Source of the DNA: Streptococcus pseudopneumoniae
GTDB taxonomy: Bacteria; Bacillota; Bacilli; Lactobacillales; Streptococcaceae
Direction of reading: 5' to 3'
Assembly: GCF_001074565.1 (NCBI RefSeq)
Contig: NZ_JUQX01000041.1
Coordinates: forward strand, 1-39,275
Length of the DNA: 39,275 bases
Below the pieces are notes generated by a model. That model made no database searches and was not told the DNA's origin. It saw nothing but the letters and a program-made list of their open reading frames with translations. Below are positions 17,293 through 24,668 of this stretch, piece after piece. Position numbers and translations under genes: made by a program. The number at the start of each line of letters is the position of its first letter. The stretch's first letter is position 1.

Positions 17293-19446
17293 TTATTTAT
17301 TGAACAGATGATGGTAGAAGCCTTGCGCCTGTATTAACTCTTTATGACTCCCAACTTCAATGATTTTACCCTGGTCAAGAACAATGACACGGTTGGTTCG
17401 TTCGGCTATACTGAGACGATGGGCTACAAAAAGAATGGTTTTATCAGTTAGGGACATAAGATTATCTATAACCTTTTTCTCGGTCAAGACATCAAGACCG
17501 CTAGTAGCTTCATCTAGTATTAAAACAGGAGCTTTAGTTAGGAGAGCACGAGCGAGAGCGATTCGTTGCTTTTGTCCTCCTGATAAACCAGCTCCATCAG
17601 AGAGCTGAGTTTGATAGCCCATAGGCATTCTTTCAATGTCTTGACGGATTTCAGCTAATTCACAAGCTTTTAGAATATCTTCTTGGCTAATCATATTATT
17701 ACCGCCCAATGTTAAGTTTTCCAAGATAGATCCATTAAAGATATAGGCTTGTTGGGGCAGGTAATTAATATGACGTCGCAAGATTTTTTTATCAATGTTT
17801 TTAATATCCTGATGATTGATGGAAATATGTCCTTTGTAAGGTTCAAAGAAATTGACAATCATTTTGGCTAAAGTTGTTTTACCAGAACCACTAACTCCAA
17901 CTAGGCTAACCTTATCTCCTTGTTTAATCGTGAGATTAATATCCGTTAAGGTATCTCGCCCAAAACCATACTTATAAGAAAGATCATCAAATTCAATATC
18001 GCCCATCAAAAAATGTGAATGAACAGAGCTTTCTTGAACTTGAAACTCAGATTCAACTAGATAGACTTCGTTCAAACGGTTATTAGCGACCTTCGCAGAT
18101 TGGAGTTTGGTTTGGAGGTTGATAATATTTTCCATAGGAGTTGTAAAGTAAGAAAGAAGTGTGTTAAAGGTAATCAGCTGACCGATAGAAATTTTACTAG
18201 ACATAACTAATTGAGCCCCAAACCATAGGATGAGTATATTAAGAACTAACTTTGTTCCTTGTTTTAAATTAGTTTGTAAAATAGAATATTTAGTAAGTTT
18301 AAAGGATTTTTCCAAATAATCTACAAATTCACTGTCTATATTTTGATAGCGATTTTCTTCACTCGTGAGCGACTTTATAGTTTCAATCCCGTTGATATCT
18401 TCGATAATGGCAGAACTAACCATAGAATTACTTTGCATGACATCATGGTTCATTTTTTCAAAAGGCTTCATAAAAGAAAAGATGATGAACATGTATATAG
18501 GAACGGAAATAAGAGAAAGAAGGAAGAGATTAGGGTTTTGTGCCAGTAAGACACCTCCTACAAGAATCAGAATGGAAACATCAAGAAAAAGAGAGAGAAT
18601 GGTAGAAGCCAAGGCATCTATAATAGAGTTAGCATCTGTGAACCGTGAAATGATTTCCCCTGTACGACGTGTCGTAAAGAAAGACATAGGAAGTTCAAAA
18701 ATATGGCGAATATAGGATAAAATCACATCAATACTTAGTCTCTGACTCAGAACAGTTAGGAGATAATCTCTGGAGAAGCTCATGGCTTGTTGGAGGATAT
18801 AGGTGATAATTAGACCAATTGAGATAATTCCTAAAGTTGATTTCATCTGATTTGGGATGTATTCATCTAAGATTCCTTGGAGATAATAAGAACCACCGAT
18901 ATTGATAATAGTGACCAATAAGCTTGAGAGAACAATGTAAGTAATGAGAGATTTTTGTTTGAAAATCAGAGGAAGGAAGCTTAGTAGACCATTCTTTTTA
19001 TCTTTATGGGGTTGATAGCTGGGTTTTGGAGCTAGAAAAATAGCTACTCCAGTCCATTCAGAGAAAAAGCGTTCTTTTGACATTTTGGTGATTTTTACAG
19101 AAGGGTCAGGATCACCAATAATCAGATAGTCTTTCTTTGTTTGATAGACAACATAGTAATGTTGGAGTTTTCCTTTTTTGTTAACGTGAACAATAAATGG
19201 ATAGGGGACATCACTCATGTCAAAGAGCGTTTGATCTGCTTGAACAGGCCTTGTTTCAAATCCCATTTCATCAGCGGCTTTTACAATGCCAAGAGCAGTC
19301 GTCCCTTCTTTATTGGTCTTTGCAAGTTCTCTCAAGTGAGCTAGAGAAAAATCTGAACCATAGAATTTAGCAATCGAGGCTAAGGCAGCAACACCACAGT
19401 CTCTAGCATCTATTTGTGGAACAAATGTACGTTTATAAGAAGTCAT
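17293..19446 (-). CDS. blpA: BlpA, peptidase-containing ABC exporter
   Basis: This 717-aa protein is a complete bacteriocin exporter. An N-terminal C39 peptidase domain has Cys17 (DARDCGVA), His96 (LQHYYVV) and Asp112 (IGDPDP), which cut double-glycine leaders. Six membrane segments follow (about residues 165-430). The ATPase domain has Walker A (GVSGSGKTT), signature LSGGQKQRIALARAL, Walker B (VLILDEATSG) and the H-loop (VAHRLS). I chose the ATG at 19446, 8 nt after AGGA; an in-frame TTG two codons earlier is too close. No frameshift is present, unlike many pneumococcal alleles, so this strain should export Blp peptides without help from ComAB. Confidence 0.95.
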   Translation of the reverse strand: MTSYKRTFVPQIDARDCGVAALASIAKFYGSDFSLAHLRELAKTNKEGTTALGIVKAADEMGFETRPVQADQTLFDMSDVPYPFIVHVNKKGKLQHYYVVYQTKKDYLIIGDPDPSVKITKMSKERFFSEWTGVAIFLAPKPSYQPHKDKKNGLLSFLPLIFKQKSLITYIVLSSLLVTIINIGGSYYLQGILDEYIPNQMKSTLGIISIGLIITYILQQAMSFSRDYLLTVLSQRLSIDVILSYIRHIFELPMSFFTTRRTGEIISRFTDANSIIDALASTILSLFLDVSILILVGGVLLAQNPNLFLLSLISVPIYMFIIFSFMKPFEKMNHDVMQSNSMVSSAIIEDINGIETIKSLTSEENRYQNIDSEFVDYLEKSFKLTKYSILQTNLKQGTKLVLNILILWFGAQLVMSSKISIGQLITFNTLLSYFTTPMENIINLQTKLQSAKVANNRLNEVYLVESEFQVQESSVHSHFLMGDIEFDDLSYKYGFGRDTLTDINLTIKQGDKVSLVGVSGSGKTTLAKMIVNFFEPYKGHISINHQDIKNIDKKILRRHINYLPQQAYIFNGSILENLTLGGNNMISQEDILKACELAEIRQDIERMPMGYQTQLSDGAGLSGGQKQRIALARALLTKAPVLILDEATSGLDVLTEKKVIDNLMSLTDKTILFVAHRLSIAERTNRVIVLDQGKIIEVGSHKELIQAQGFYHHLFNK

Positions 19447-19478
19447 TGGCAATTCCTTTCATATAATATGATGAGTTT

Positions 19479-19542
19479 ATTATGCCATAATAATAAGTTT
19501 ATATTTTATGAAATCTTGAATTGTCATTGAAACTTCCTGAAT
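19479..19542 (-). promoter_or_regulatory. BlpR-type promoter of blpABC
   Basis: On the minus strand, ATTCAGGA (19542-19535) and ATTCAAGA (19521-19514) are direct repeats 21 bp apart. TGGCATAAT follows as an extended -10 (CATAAT 19484-19479). It makes pheromone production autoinducing. Confidence 0.82.
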
Positions 19543-19611
19543 GGTAAAAAAGTGATTAGAAGCCATCTTTCTTTAAAAGGTTATAGAATATGCTTTGAAA
19601 TAAAAAAGCTA

Positions 19612-19675
19612 ATTCAAGACGTTTCGATGACAATTCAAGATTTGGATGAAAAATTTAAAAAAACAATGATATACT
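19612..19675 (+). promoter_or_regulatory. BlpR-type promoter P1
   Basis: ATTCAAGA at 19612-19619 and again at 19633-19640 (21 bp apart), then TGATATACT with TATACT at 19670-19675. It drives the bacteriocin pair at 19731 and 19923 and probably the CPBP gene behind them. It is divergent from P-blpA, whose repeats start 70 bp away. Confidence 0.85.
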
Positions 19676-19730
19676 AAACTTGTCAAAGTTGCAACAGGAC
19701 AAAAATTAAAATAAAAAAGGAGTATTTATC

Positions 19731-19910
19731 ATGAATACAAAAATGATGGAACAATTTTCTGTTATGGATAATGAAATGCTTGCTTGCGTTGAAGGTGGAG
19801 ATAATTCATACGGATTCTGGTATAGAATAGGTGGTTTAGTAAGAGATGGATTCGATTTGTATGTTGAAAATCAAAGAAGATTGCATGCGATGTGTCCACT
19901 GTGTATCTAG
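19731..19910 (+). CDS. Double-glycine bacteriocin precursor, unusual CPLC C-terminus
   Basis: This 59-aa precursor has the standard Blp leader (MNTKMMEQFSVMDNEMLACV ending in EGG) and a 36-residue mature part starting DNSYGFWYRIGG and ending CPLCI. Unlike other Blp peptides it is not Gly/Ala-rich and has no GxxxG motif. It is aromatic and charged in the middle (LVRDGFDLYVENQRRLH), and its only two mature cysteines are at C55 and C58, a CxxC pair at the very end. AAAAGGAG precedes the ATG. It is paired with the next gene 12 bp downstream. I do not recognise the mature peptide. Confidence 0.82.
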   Translation: MNTKMMEQFSVMDNEMLACVEGGDNSYGFWYRIGGLVRDGFDLYVENQRRLHAMCPLCI

Positions 19911-19922
19911 GGAGGTAATATC

Positions 19923-20090
19923 ATGAAAAATAAATACTTTGAAACTTTAAGTGCAGAAGAACTAACACAAGTCCAAGGAGGCGGAATTCCTTGGTGGACT
20001 CCAATAATTCCTAATTACGACCAAATTCTGGGATCAATTTGTGGTTTCATAGATGGATTTAGCAGATCTACAAACAGGGGACAATGCTAA
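19923..20090 (+). CDS. Double-glycine bacteriocin precursor, partner of the 19731 peptide
   Basis: This 55-aa precursor has a different leader (MKNKYFETLSAEELTQVQGG) and a 35-residue mature part beginning GIPWWTPIIPNYD. A central GSICGFIDG gives two overlapping GxxxG motifs (G37, G41, G45), a feature of two-peptide class IIb bacteriocins. Cys40 and Cys55 are the only cysteines. GGGAGG lies 9-14 nt before the ATG. Tight spacing to the previous gene argues that both peptides act together. The mature sequence is not one I recognise. Confidence 0.82.
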   Translation: MKNKYFETLSAEELTQVQGGGIPWWTPIIPNYDQILGSICGFIDGFSRSTNRGQC

Positions 20091-20123
20091 AAAATCATCT
20101 AGACATTAAAGAAAGGATAAACT

Positions 20124-20792
20124 ATGAAGAACATAAGTTTTATCTTTATAAAAGTGCTTACTTGCTTTTTACTTACTTTTGCCATTCAAGTTGTACCATT
20201 AACTGTTGTTAGACGATTTTATGACGGAGCGATGGGAGATGTGTTCAGTGTTGGTGTCTTCTTTTTAACTTTCTTTATTTGTTTAACCATTCTTGTATAT
20301 CTCATTAAGAGATGGGGTGATGAGACTACTTTAGATTGCTTGCCAATCAAGTGGGTAGAATTGAAATGGATTGTTCTTGCTTATCTGGCTAATCTGGTTT
20401 TAGTAGTTGGTTTTATACTTTTCATGACCGTACTTGGAAAAGTCCATGATAATACAAGTTCTTTAAGCTTTTTTCAACATTTGGAAACAAGAGGTTTTCT
20501 GTACACATTTCTATTCTGGTTGTCAACTGCTTTTACTCAACCTCTTTTGGAGGAGATGCTCTTTAGAGGGATCATTTTAGGAACTTTAGAAAAATATTCT
20601 CCTATTTTTGCTGTTTTTCTTTCAGCTGTTCTTTTTGGATTTGCTCATGATGGAGAGATTATTTCTCAGCATCTTGTGACAGGAATTGTATTAGGGAGTC
20701 TCTATATAAAGCGGAGAAACCTGTATTCCTGTGTAGTTGTACATGGTTTGATGAATGCTACTGTTACCTGTCTCTTTTTTCTGGCTACTTAA
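20124..20792 (+). CDS. CPBP family intramembrane metalloprotease, probable immunity protein
   Basis: This 222-aa polytopic protein has about six to seven membrane segments and the CPBP (Abi) motifs: EExxxR (LLEEMLFRGIILG), FxxxH (FGFAHDGE) and a late conserved His (VVHGLMNATV). In blp-type loci, CPBP proteins protect the producer from its own bacteriocins. It follows the 19731/19923 pair 33 bp downstream with GAAAGGA before the ATG, so it is the natural immunity candidate for that pair. The proteolytic substrate is unknown. Confidence 0.8.
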   Translation: MKNISFIFIKVLTCFLLTFAIQVVPLTVVRRFYDGAMGDVFSVGVFFLTFFICLTILVYLIKRWGDETTLDCLPIKWVELKWIVLAYLANLVLVVGFILFMTVLGKVHDNTSSLSFFQHLETRGFLYTFLFWLSTAFTQPLLEEMLFRGIILGTLEKYSPIFAVFLSAVLFGFAHDGEIISQHLVTGIVLGSLYIKRRNLYSCVVVHGLMNATVTCLFFLAT

Positions 20793-20869
20793 GTTTTTAA
20801 TAAGGTCACATAGCTATGTAGCAGAGGTTACATACGGTTTCTTGATATATTAGTATAAGAGAGGAGACT

Positions 20870-21258
20870 GGAAAAATATTTCTAAAAACACAACGTACTT
20901 CTAGTGAGATTGTTCCTAGGTCAGTTTCCTTTACTTGTCTATTTTTATCTCGTCAGTTTTTAAATTTTTCCTTAGTTTTCTAATTTCTTTTAGTGGTTAT
21001 CAACTTGACTTCTATTTTGGCTGTTGTTTATCTCACTAGGGAAATGAGAGTGAAAAAATTTGAAGATGATGATTTGGTTAGTCCTAGAACCAATCAACTC
21101 ATGTTTATAGATTGACAGGTTTTGTGTCTATTATCGCTTTGTATAGAGGTATCACAGCAGTAGAATTCTATCAGCAATTAATTGCCTATATCGGTGCCAT
21201 CCTATGCTTGCTTATCATGCTTCTGCTCCTTTGGGATTTGAAGTATCATAAAAAGTAG
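20870..21258 (+). pseudogene. Decayed copy of the immunity-type membrane protein at 28052
   Basis: The DNA is closely similar to the intact gene at 28052-28456 through long stretches, for example the regions coding for LSRQFLNFSL, the TREMR...FEDDDLVSPRTNQLMF segment, and RGITAEEFYQQL. The start is lost (TACTTCTAGTGAG near 20896), and there is a stop at TTTTCTAAT near 20980 and a frame change near 21110 (ATAGATTGACAGG). It ends with the same KK-stop. It is a dead duplicate, showing recombination between the left and right parts of the locus. Confidence 0.8.
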
Positions 21259-21279
21259 GGGCTAATGCTAATAAAGTAT

Positions 21280-21314
21280 AAAAGGGTAAGTGTTTTCGCA
21301 ATACTTACCCTTTT
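21280..21314 (+). terminator. Terminator ahead of Blp promoter P2
   Basis: AAAAGGGTAAGTGTT (21280-21294) pairs with AATACTTACCCTTTT (21300-21314). Nearly the same hairpin stands before P4 (23415-23449), and a decayed version before P3. Confidence 0.85.
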
Positions 21315-21331
21315 ATAATGAAGTTTTTGCA

Positions 21332-21395
21332 ATTCAAGATGTTTCGATGACTATTCGAGATTTGGGTGAAAAAATTTAATAAACAGTGATATACT
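21332..21395 (+). promoter_or_regulatory. BlpR-type promoter P2
   Basis: ATTCAAGA (21332-21339) and ATTCGAGA (21353-21360), 21 bp apart, then TGATATACT with TATACT at 21390-21395. It drives the class IIa bacteriocin and its immunity gene. Confidence 0.85.
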
Positions 21396-21450
21396 AAACT
21401 TGTCAAAGTTGAAACAGGACAAAAATTAAAAATGAAAAGGGGTATTCATC

Positions 21451-21672
21451 ATGGATACAAAAATGATGGAACAATTTGAGGTTATGGATACAGAGATGCT
21501 TGCGAGTAAAGTAGGAGGAAAAACAATATACTACGGTAATGGTTTATATTGTGATAACTCTAAAGGTTGCTGGGTAAACTGGCCTGAAGCTATAAATAAA
21601 ATTCTTACTAATTCTATTGTTAATGGATTTTCAGGTGGGAATGCAGGTTGGAATTCGGGGGGGCCTCTATAA
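21451..21672 (+). CDS. Pediocin-like (class IIa) bacteriocin precursor with a Blp leader
   Basis: This 73-aa precursor has a Blp-type leader (MDTKMMEQFEVMDTEMLASK) ending in VGG. The 50-residue mature peptide starts KTIYYGNGLYC and carries the class IIa hallmark YGNG-LYC...CWVNW. The C-terminal part ends in NGFSGGNAGWNSGGPL, close to what I recall of ubericin A from S. uberis. Two features are odd: five residues lie between the two cysteines (CDNSKGC) where class IIa normally has four, and no second disulfide is possible. Class IIa peptides form pores through the mannose PTS (ManC/ManD), and many kill Listeria. AAAAGGGG precedes the ATG. The stop overlaps the start of the immunity gene. Confidence 0.92.
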   Translation: MDTKMMEQFEVMDTEMLASKVGGKTIYYGNGLYCDNSKGCWVNWPEAINKILTNSIVNGFSGGNAGWNSGGPL

Positions 21673-21968
21673 TGAGAGGTTTAAAGTGGTTTTCTGGAGG
21701 AGTTGAAAGACGCCGTGAAGCTATCATCATATTAGAAGAACTTATTCAAAATATAAAATGTGATTCTCAACTTCTCCCTTTGAAAAATATATTGATTTCT
21801 TACGAATATGAATTAAAGAAAGGAAGTATATCGATTCCTTATACCCTTAGTCGAATGAACATTGAAATTTCAAATGTATTAATTGAAAATGCACTACATT
21901 TATCTGAAATTCAGTCTGATCAGATAAAAAAATTAAGAGAATTATCTAATATTAGATATGGATACTAG
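21672..21968 (+). CDS. Class IIa bacteriocin immunity protein (EntA_immun-like)
   Basis: This 98-aa soluble, charged, helical protein starts at ATG 21672, sharing one base with the bacteriocin stop (TAATG). Predicted helices (GGVERRREAIIILEELIQNI; LPLKNILISYEYELKKG; SRMNIEISNVLIENALHL; SDQIKKLRELSNIRYGY) match the four-helix bundle of class IIa immunity proteins in size and layout. These act inside the cell and recognise the bacteriocin-bound mannose PTS. The call rests on the gene's position directly behind a pediocin-like peptide plus this pattern, not on a memorised sequence. Confidence 0.8.
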   Translation: MRGLKWFSGGVERRREAIIILEELIQNIKCDSQLLPLKNILISYEYELKKGSISIPYTLSRMNIEISNVLIENALHLSEIQSDQIKKLRELSNIRYGY

Positions 21969-22029
21969 GGTATGGTATAGTTGATATGTTAATTATATTT
22001 TATATATTTCTAATATTTTTATTGTGACT

Positions 22030-22100
22030 CTGAATTTGAGTGAAAAAAATTAAAACAGTACTATACTAAACTTGTCATGGTTGCAACAGGACAAAAAACT
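22030..22100 (+). promoter_or_regulatory. Remnant of a Blp promoter and leader
   Basis: GAGTGAAAAAAATTAAAACAG, then CTATACTAAACTTGTCA and GTTGCAACAGGACAAAAA match the -10 and untranslated leader of the intact Blp promoters, but the repeats are gone and no peptide start follows. It reads into a terminator-like hairpin (22107-22140). It is likely a scar of a lost bacteriocin cassette. Confidence 0.7.
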
Positions 22101-22106
22101 CAAATT

Positions 22107-22140
22107 AAAAGATAAGTGTTTTTGAAATACTTACTTTTTT
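22107..22140 (+). terminator. Degenerate terminator ahead of Blp promoter P3
   Basis: An imperfect stem around AAAAGATAAGTGTTT / AAATACTTACTTTT with a T run, derived from the same hairpin as at 21280 and 23415. Confidence 0.6.
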
Positions 22141-22153
22141 ATGAAGTTTTGCA

Positions 22154-22218
22154 ATTCAAGATGTTTCGATGACAATTCAAGATTTGGATGAAAAATTTTA
22201 AAAAAACAATGATATACT
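22154..22218 (+). promoter_or_regulatory. BlpR-type promoter P3
   Basis: ATTCAAGA at 22154-22161 and 22175-22182 (21 bp apart), then TGATATACT with TATACT at 22213-22218. It drives the pair at 22275 and 22518. Confidence 0.85.
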
Positions 22219-22274
22219 AAACTTGTCAAAGTTGCAACAAGACAAAAATAAAAAATATAAAAGGAGTATTTGTC

Positions 22275-22460
22275 ATGAATACAAAAATGATGGAACAATT
22301 TGAGAGTATGGATACTGATATGCTTGCTTGCATTGAAGGTGGTAAAAAATTTGGTGATTGTGAAACTGCAATTGCTGCTGGAATTGGTGTAGGTGCTGTT
22401 TTTGGGGGTCCTTGGGGCGGTATAGGTTTAGGTATGGTAGCAGCCGCTTATTACTGTTAA
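22275..22460 (+). CDS. Double-glycine bacteriocin precursor (class IIb type)
   Basis: This 61-aa precursor has the Blp leader (MNTKMMEQFESMDTDMLACI ending in EGG) and a 38-residue mature peptide starting KKFGDCETAIAAG. It is dominated by Gly and small residues with several GxxxG-like motifs (GIGVGAVFGGPWGGIGLG) and ends AAYYC. Its two mature cysteines are close to the two ends, so a disulfide would make a near-circular loop. AAAAGGAG precedes the ATG. It shares an FGGPWG block with the next precursor, as expected for partner peptides or a duplicated pair. I do not assign a specific blp name. Confidence 0.85.
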   Translation: MNTKMMEQFESMDTDMLACIEGGKKFGDCETAIAAGIGVGAVFGGPWGGIGLGMVAAAYYC

Positions 22461-22517
22461 TAATTATTTGGACATTAGTATTTATAGTGATGTTAAACTG
22501 AATTTGGAGGTAAAAAA

Positions 22518-22712
22518 ATGAATAAGGATAATATCAAGAAATTTGAAGTTGTTGATGTGGAGATACTCTCAACTGTTAATGGTGGAGACTGGCGTTGTGT
22601 AGTAGGAACAGCAGGAGGCGCTATATTTGGAGGTGCATTTGGAGGTCCTTGGGGTGCGCTTGGTGTAGGCACGGCGGCTAATATGTTTTTTTGTGCTACC
22701 CCTGTTAGTTGA
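22518..22712 (+). CDS. Double-glycine bacteriocin precursor, partner of the 22275 peptide
   Basis: This 64-aa precursor has a divergent leader (MNKDNIKKFEVVDVEILSTV ending in NGG) and a 41-residue mature peptide. It begins DWRCVVGTAGGAIFGG, holds the AFGGPWGALGVG block and ends MFFCATPVS. The GxxxG content and tight linkage (57 bp, no promoter between) suit a class IIb partner. It has two cysteines in the mature part. A GGAGG lies 8 nt before the ATG. No dedicated immunity gene follows directly; the small membrane protein at 23096 is the nearest candidate. Confidence 0.85.
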   Translation: MNKDNIKKFEVVDVEILSTVNGGDWRCVVGTAGGAIFGGAFGGPWGALGVGTAANMFFCATPVS

Positions 22713-22734
22713 TACTTAATGAAAAACAAAGAAT

Positions 22735-22861
22735 AAGCTAGAAGGCTGGTCACAGATAGCTCAAAATACTGTTTGTTGTGGATAAGGTTTACGAAGTCAG
22801 TAACATATACCTACTGAAAGGTGGTGCCGATCTGGTTTGAAGGTTTTTTCGAAGAGTATAA
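22735..22861 (-). repeat. BOX element (boxA-boxC type)
   Basis: Read on the minus strand from 22861, it opens with the boxA hallmark TATACTCTTCGAAAA and CTTCAAACCA. It then has GTAGGTATATGTTACTGACT and TATCCACAACAAACAGTATT, the layout of pneumococcal BOX repeats. No boxB copies are obvious. It lies in the 383-bp gap between 22712 and 23096, and the rest of that gap shows only AT-rich sequence. Confidence 0.8.
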
Positions 22862-23095
22862 ACAACAGATAATTTATAGGTTAATGTAAAATTTAGAGTT
22901 TTTATAAAAGTTTTTAAAATTTTTGAAGTTTATGCTAAGTAATATTGATATTGCTGAATAGTTTAAATATAGGTTGGTCAATAGATAACACTCCAGTACT
23001 CTTGTTTAGAGTGGGAGGGATGTTAGTTAGTATTAGAATTAAAAAATTGCTTACTTATAAAATATTAAAATAAAAGTGAAGGATGAAGTATCGAT

Positions 23096-23299
23096 ATGAA
23101 AAAGTATATAGATTATTTAGATTTATTTGCCCGAGTTGTAGTAATATTGATGTCTCTTTTTCTTTGTATAAGAGTACTCATGATTTCAACGGAATTATGG
23201 AAAAATATTGTGGTACTAGTGAGTACTCCTGTTACAATCTATAGTCTGATAAAACATAGATTAGATTATAAAGTATATAAAAATAAAGAACGTTCATAG
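23096..23299 (+). CDS. Small membrane protein, possible immunity protein
   Basis: This 67-aa protein is not recognised. It has two hydrophobic segments (LFARVVVILMSLFLCIRVLMI and IVVLVSTPVTIYSLI) joined by a short loop, and a basic tail (KHRLDYKVYKNKERS). Size and topology fit bacteriocin immunity proteins in this locus. It has only a modest ribosome site (GAAGGATGAAG) and no Blp promoter of its own. It is separated from the 22275/22518 pair by a BOX repeat, so its link to that pair is uncertain. Confidence 0.6.
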   Translation: MKKYIDYLDLFARVVVILMSLFLCIRVLMISTELWKNIVVLVSTPVTIYSLIKHRLDYKVYKNKERS

Positions 23300-23414
23300 T
23301 AAGAAAAAATTATGAAACTATAGAACTGGTTTGCTTAATGTGTAAAAAAACAGAATGATAGTAGATGTTCTCAAGTATTCATCTTTTTAATAGACCTTTG
23401 GTACAACTCAATTA

Positions 23415-23449
23415 AAAAGGGTAAGTGTTTTTGAAATACTTACCCTTTT
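23415..23449 (+). terminator. Terminator ahead of Blp promoter P4
   Basis: AAAAGGGTAAGTGTTT (23415-23430) pairs with AAATACTTACCCTTTT (23434-23449), nearly the same hairpin as at 21280. Confidence 0.85.
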
Positions 23450-23466
23450 ATAATGAAGATTTTACA

Positions 23467-23530
23467 ATTCAAGATGTTTCGATGACCATTTAAGATTTAT
23501 ATGAATTTGTAATCTTAAATAAGGTAAGAT
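23467..23530 (+). promoter_or_regulatory. BlpR-type promoter P4 (thioredoxin-like gene)
   Basis: ATTCAAGA (23467-23474) and ATTTAAGA (23488-23495), 21 bp apart. The expected -10 position holds TAAGAT (23525-23530) without the usual TG, so it may be weaker than the other promoters. Confidence 0.75.
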
Positions 23531-23559
23531 AAAGACAACAAATGTAAAGGAGTATTCTT

Positions 23560-24585
23560 ATGAAGAAACAAAATATAAAATCGCTATTACTTGTGCCACT
23601 TGTATTTGCATCTATTACTACGGGTGTTGTATATGCAGAAGAACAGCCTACTACTTCATCTATCCAGACTAATGATAGTTCTGTTGTGGCACCAGATTTG
23701 CCACCGGCTAAGGAAAAGGTGGAGAATAAACCTGCCGTTGTAACTCCAGAAGAGTATGAACAGAATGTTGAGAACTTTAAAAAGATAGATATTGAAGCTG
23801 TTCGTCAATCTTTTACAGAGGATCAATTGGAACATACTATTTATTTTGGTAGAAAAACTTGCTCTCATTGTCGTCAATTTTCTCCTAAATTGAAAGAATT
23901 TAATAACTTGATTGAAAAAAAGTTAGAGTATTATGATTTGGATGGTAAGGATTTTGATGGGGAGGCGAGAGAGTTTCTATTTAAAAAAGTCGGTATTCCA
24001 GGAACACCAACAATTTTGTATTTAAGAAATGGACGTCCGATATCTGGATGGGTTGGTGGGGGAGCGACTGCACAACAGGTTTATGATTATATGTACTCGA
24101 GAAACTCACCTAAGCAAACGGAAACAATAGCATCGTCCAAGGAAACAGTAACTGAAAATGTGCATGATGAGAAAACCAGAAATGACAGCATGAGTACTAG
24201 TGATAAAGTTGTAAGTGAAAGTAAAGGTATGAGTGATGAAAAAAGAACCGAAATGAAAATATCCAATGATAATCCCAATTCTAATAGTGAAAATAGTGGG
24301 AAAGTGGAGAGTATAAACTCAACTTCCAAAGCTAAAACTACTCAATCTGGCGATTTAGCAATGTTAGACAATAAGAATCAATTGGAAACTCTCAAACCTA
24401 TTTTTGATGCTGCTCAAGAAAATAAAACTCCTTTAACCGATGTTAAGGGAAGCCAATCTATTACTTCGAATAAAAAATTATTACCGAAAACAGGAGAGGA
24501 AGAAAGTTACCAACTGATTCGGCTAGCTGTCGTGTTTTTTATGGCTTCTATAATGATTAAAGTGAAACAAAAGATTCATAAATAA
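23560..24585 (+). CDS. Cell-wall-anchored thioredoxin-like protein (bacteriocin accessory)
   Basis: This 341-aa protein begins with a signal peptide ([21 protein letters not shown], cut near residue 26). A thioredoxin-like domain spans about residues 65-175. It has the active-site CSHC (101-104, within [13 protein letters not shown]) and a cis-proline ([12 protein letters not shown]150). A ~130-residue Ser/Thr/Asn/Lys-rich linker follows, then LPKTG (308-312), a membrane segment and a basic tail (KVKQKIHK), so sortase should fix it to the wall. It resembles bacteriocin accessory proteins such as S. thermophilus BlpG, which aids bacteriocin activity through thiol oxidation. It has its own Blp promoter and AAAGGAG, placing it in the pheromone regulon. 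Its likely targets are the two-cysteine bacteriocins around it. Confidence 0.88.
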   Translation: MKKQNIKSLLLVPLVFASITTGVVYAEEQPTTSSIQTNDSSVVAPDLPPAKEKVENKPAVVTPEEYEQNVENFKKIDIEAVRQSFTEDQLEHTIYFGRKTCSHCRQFSPKLKEFNNLIEKKLEYYDLDGKDFDGEAREFLFKKVGIPGTPTILYLRNGRPISGWVGGGATAQQVYDYMYSRNSPKQTETIASSKETVTENVHDEKTRNDSMSTSDKVVSESKGMSDEKRTEMKISNDNPNSNSENSGKVESINSTSKAKTTQSGDLAMLDNKNQLETLKPIFDAAQENKTPLTDVKGSQSITSNKKLLPKTGEEESYQLIRLAVVFFMASIMIKVKQKIHK

Positions 24586-24668
24586 AAATAGATGGTAAAC
24601 AGGTGCAATGATATTATTTGTTTGTAATAACATATGACTAGAATTTTCCTATAGACAAGAGTGAAAGG

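Noticed and set aside
22493..22753. Pro/Ser-rich frames antisense to the bacteriocin genes (also at 25035 and 25517)
   Set aside because: They are the mirror of Gly/Ala codons in the peptides and have no start signals.
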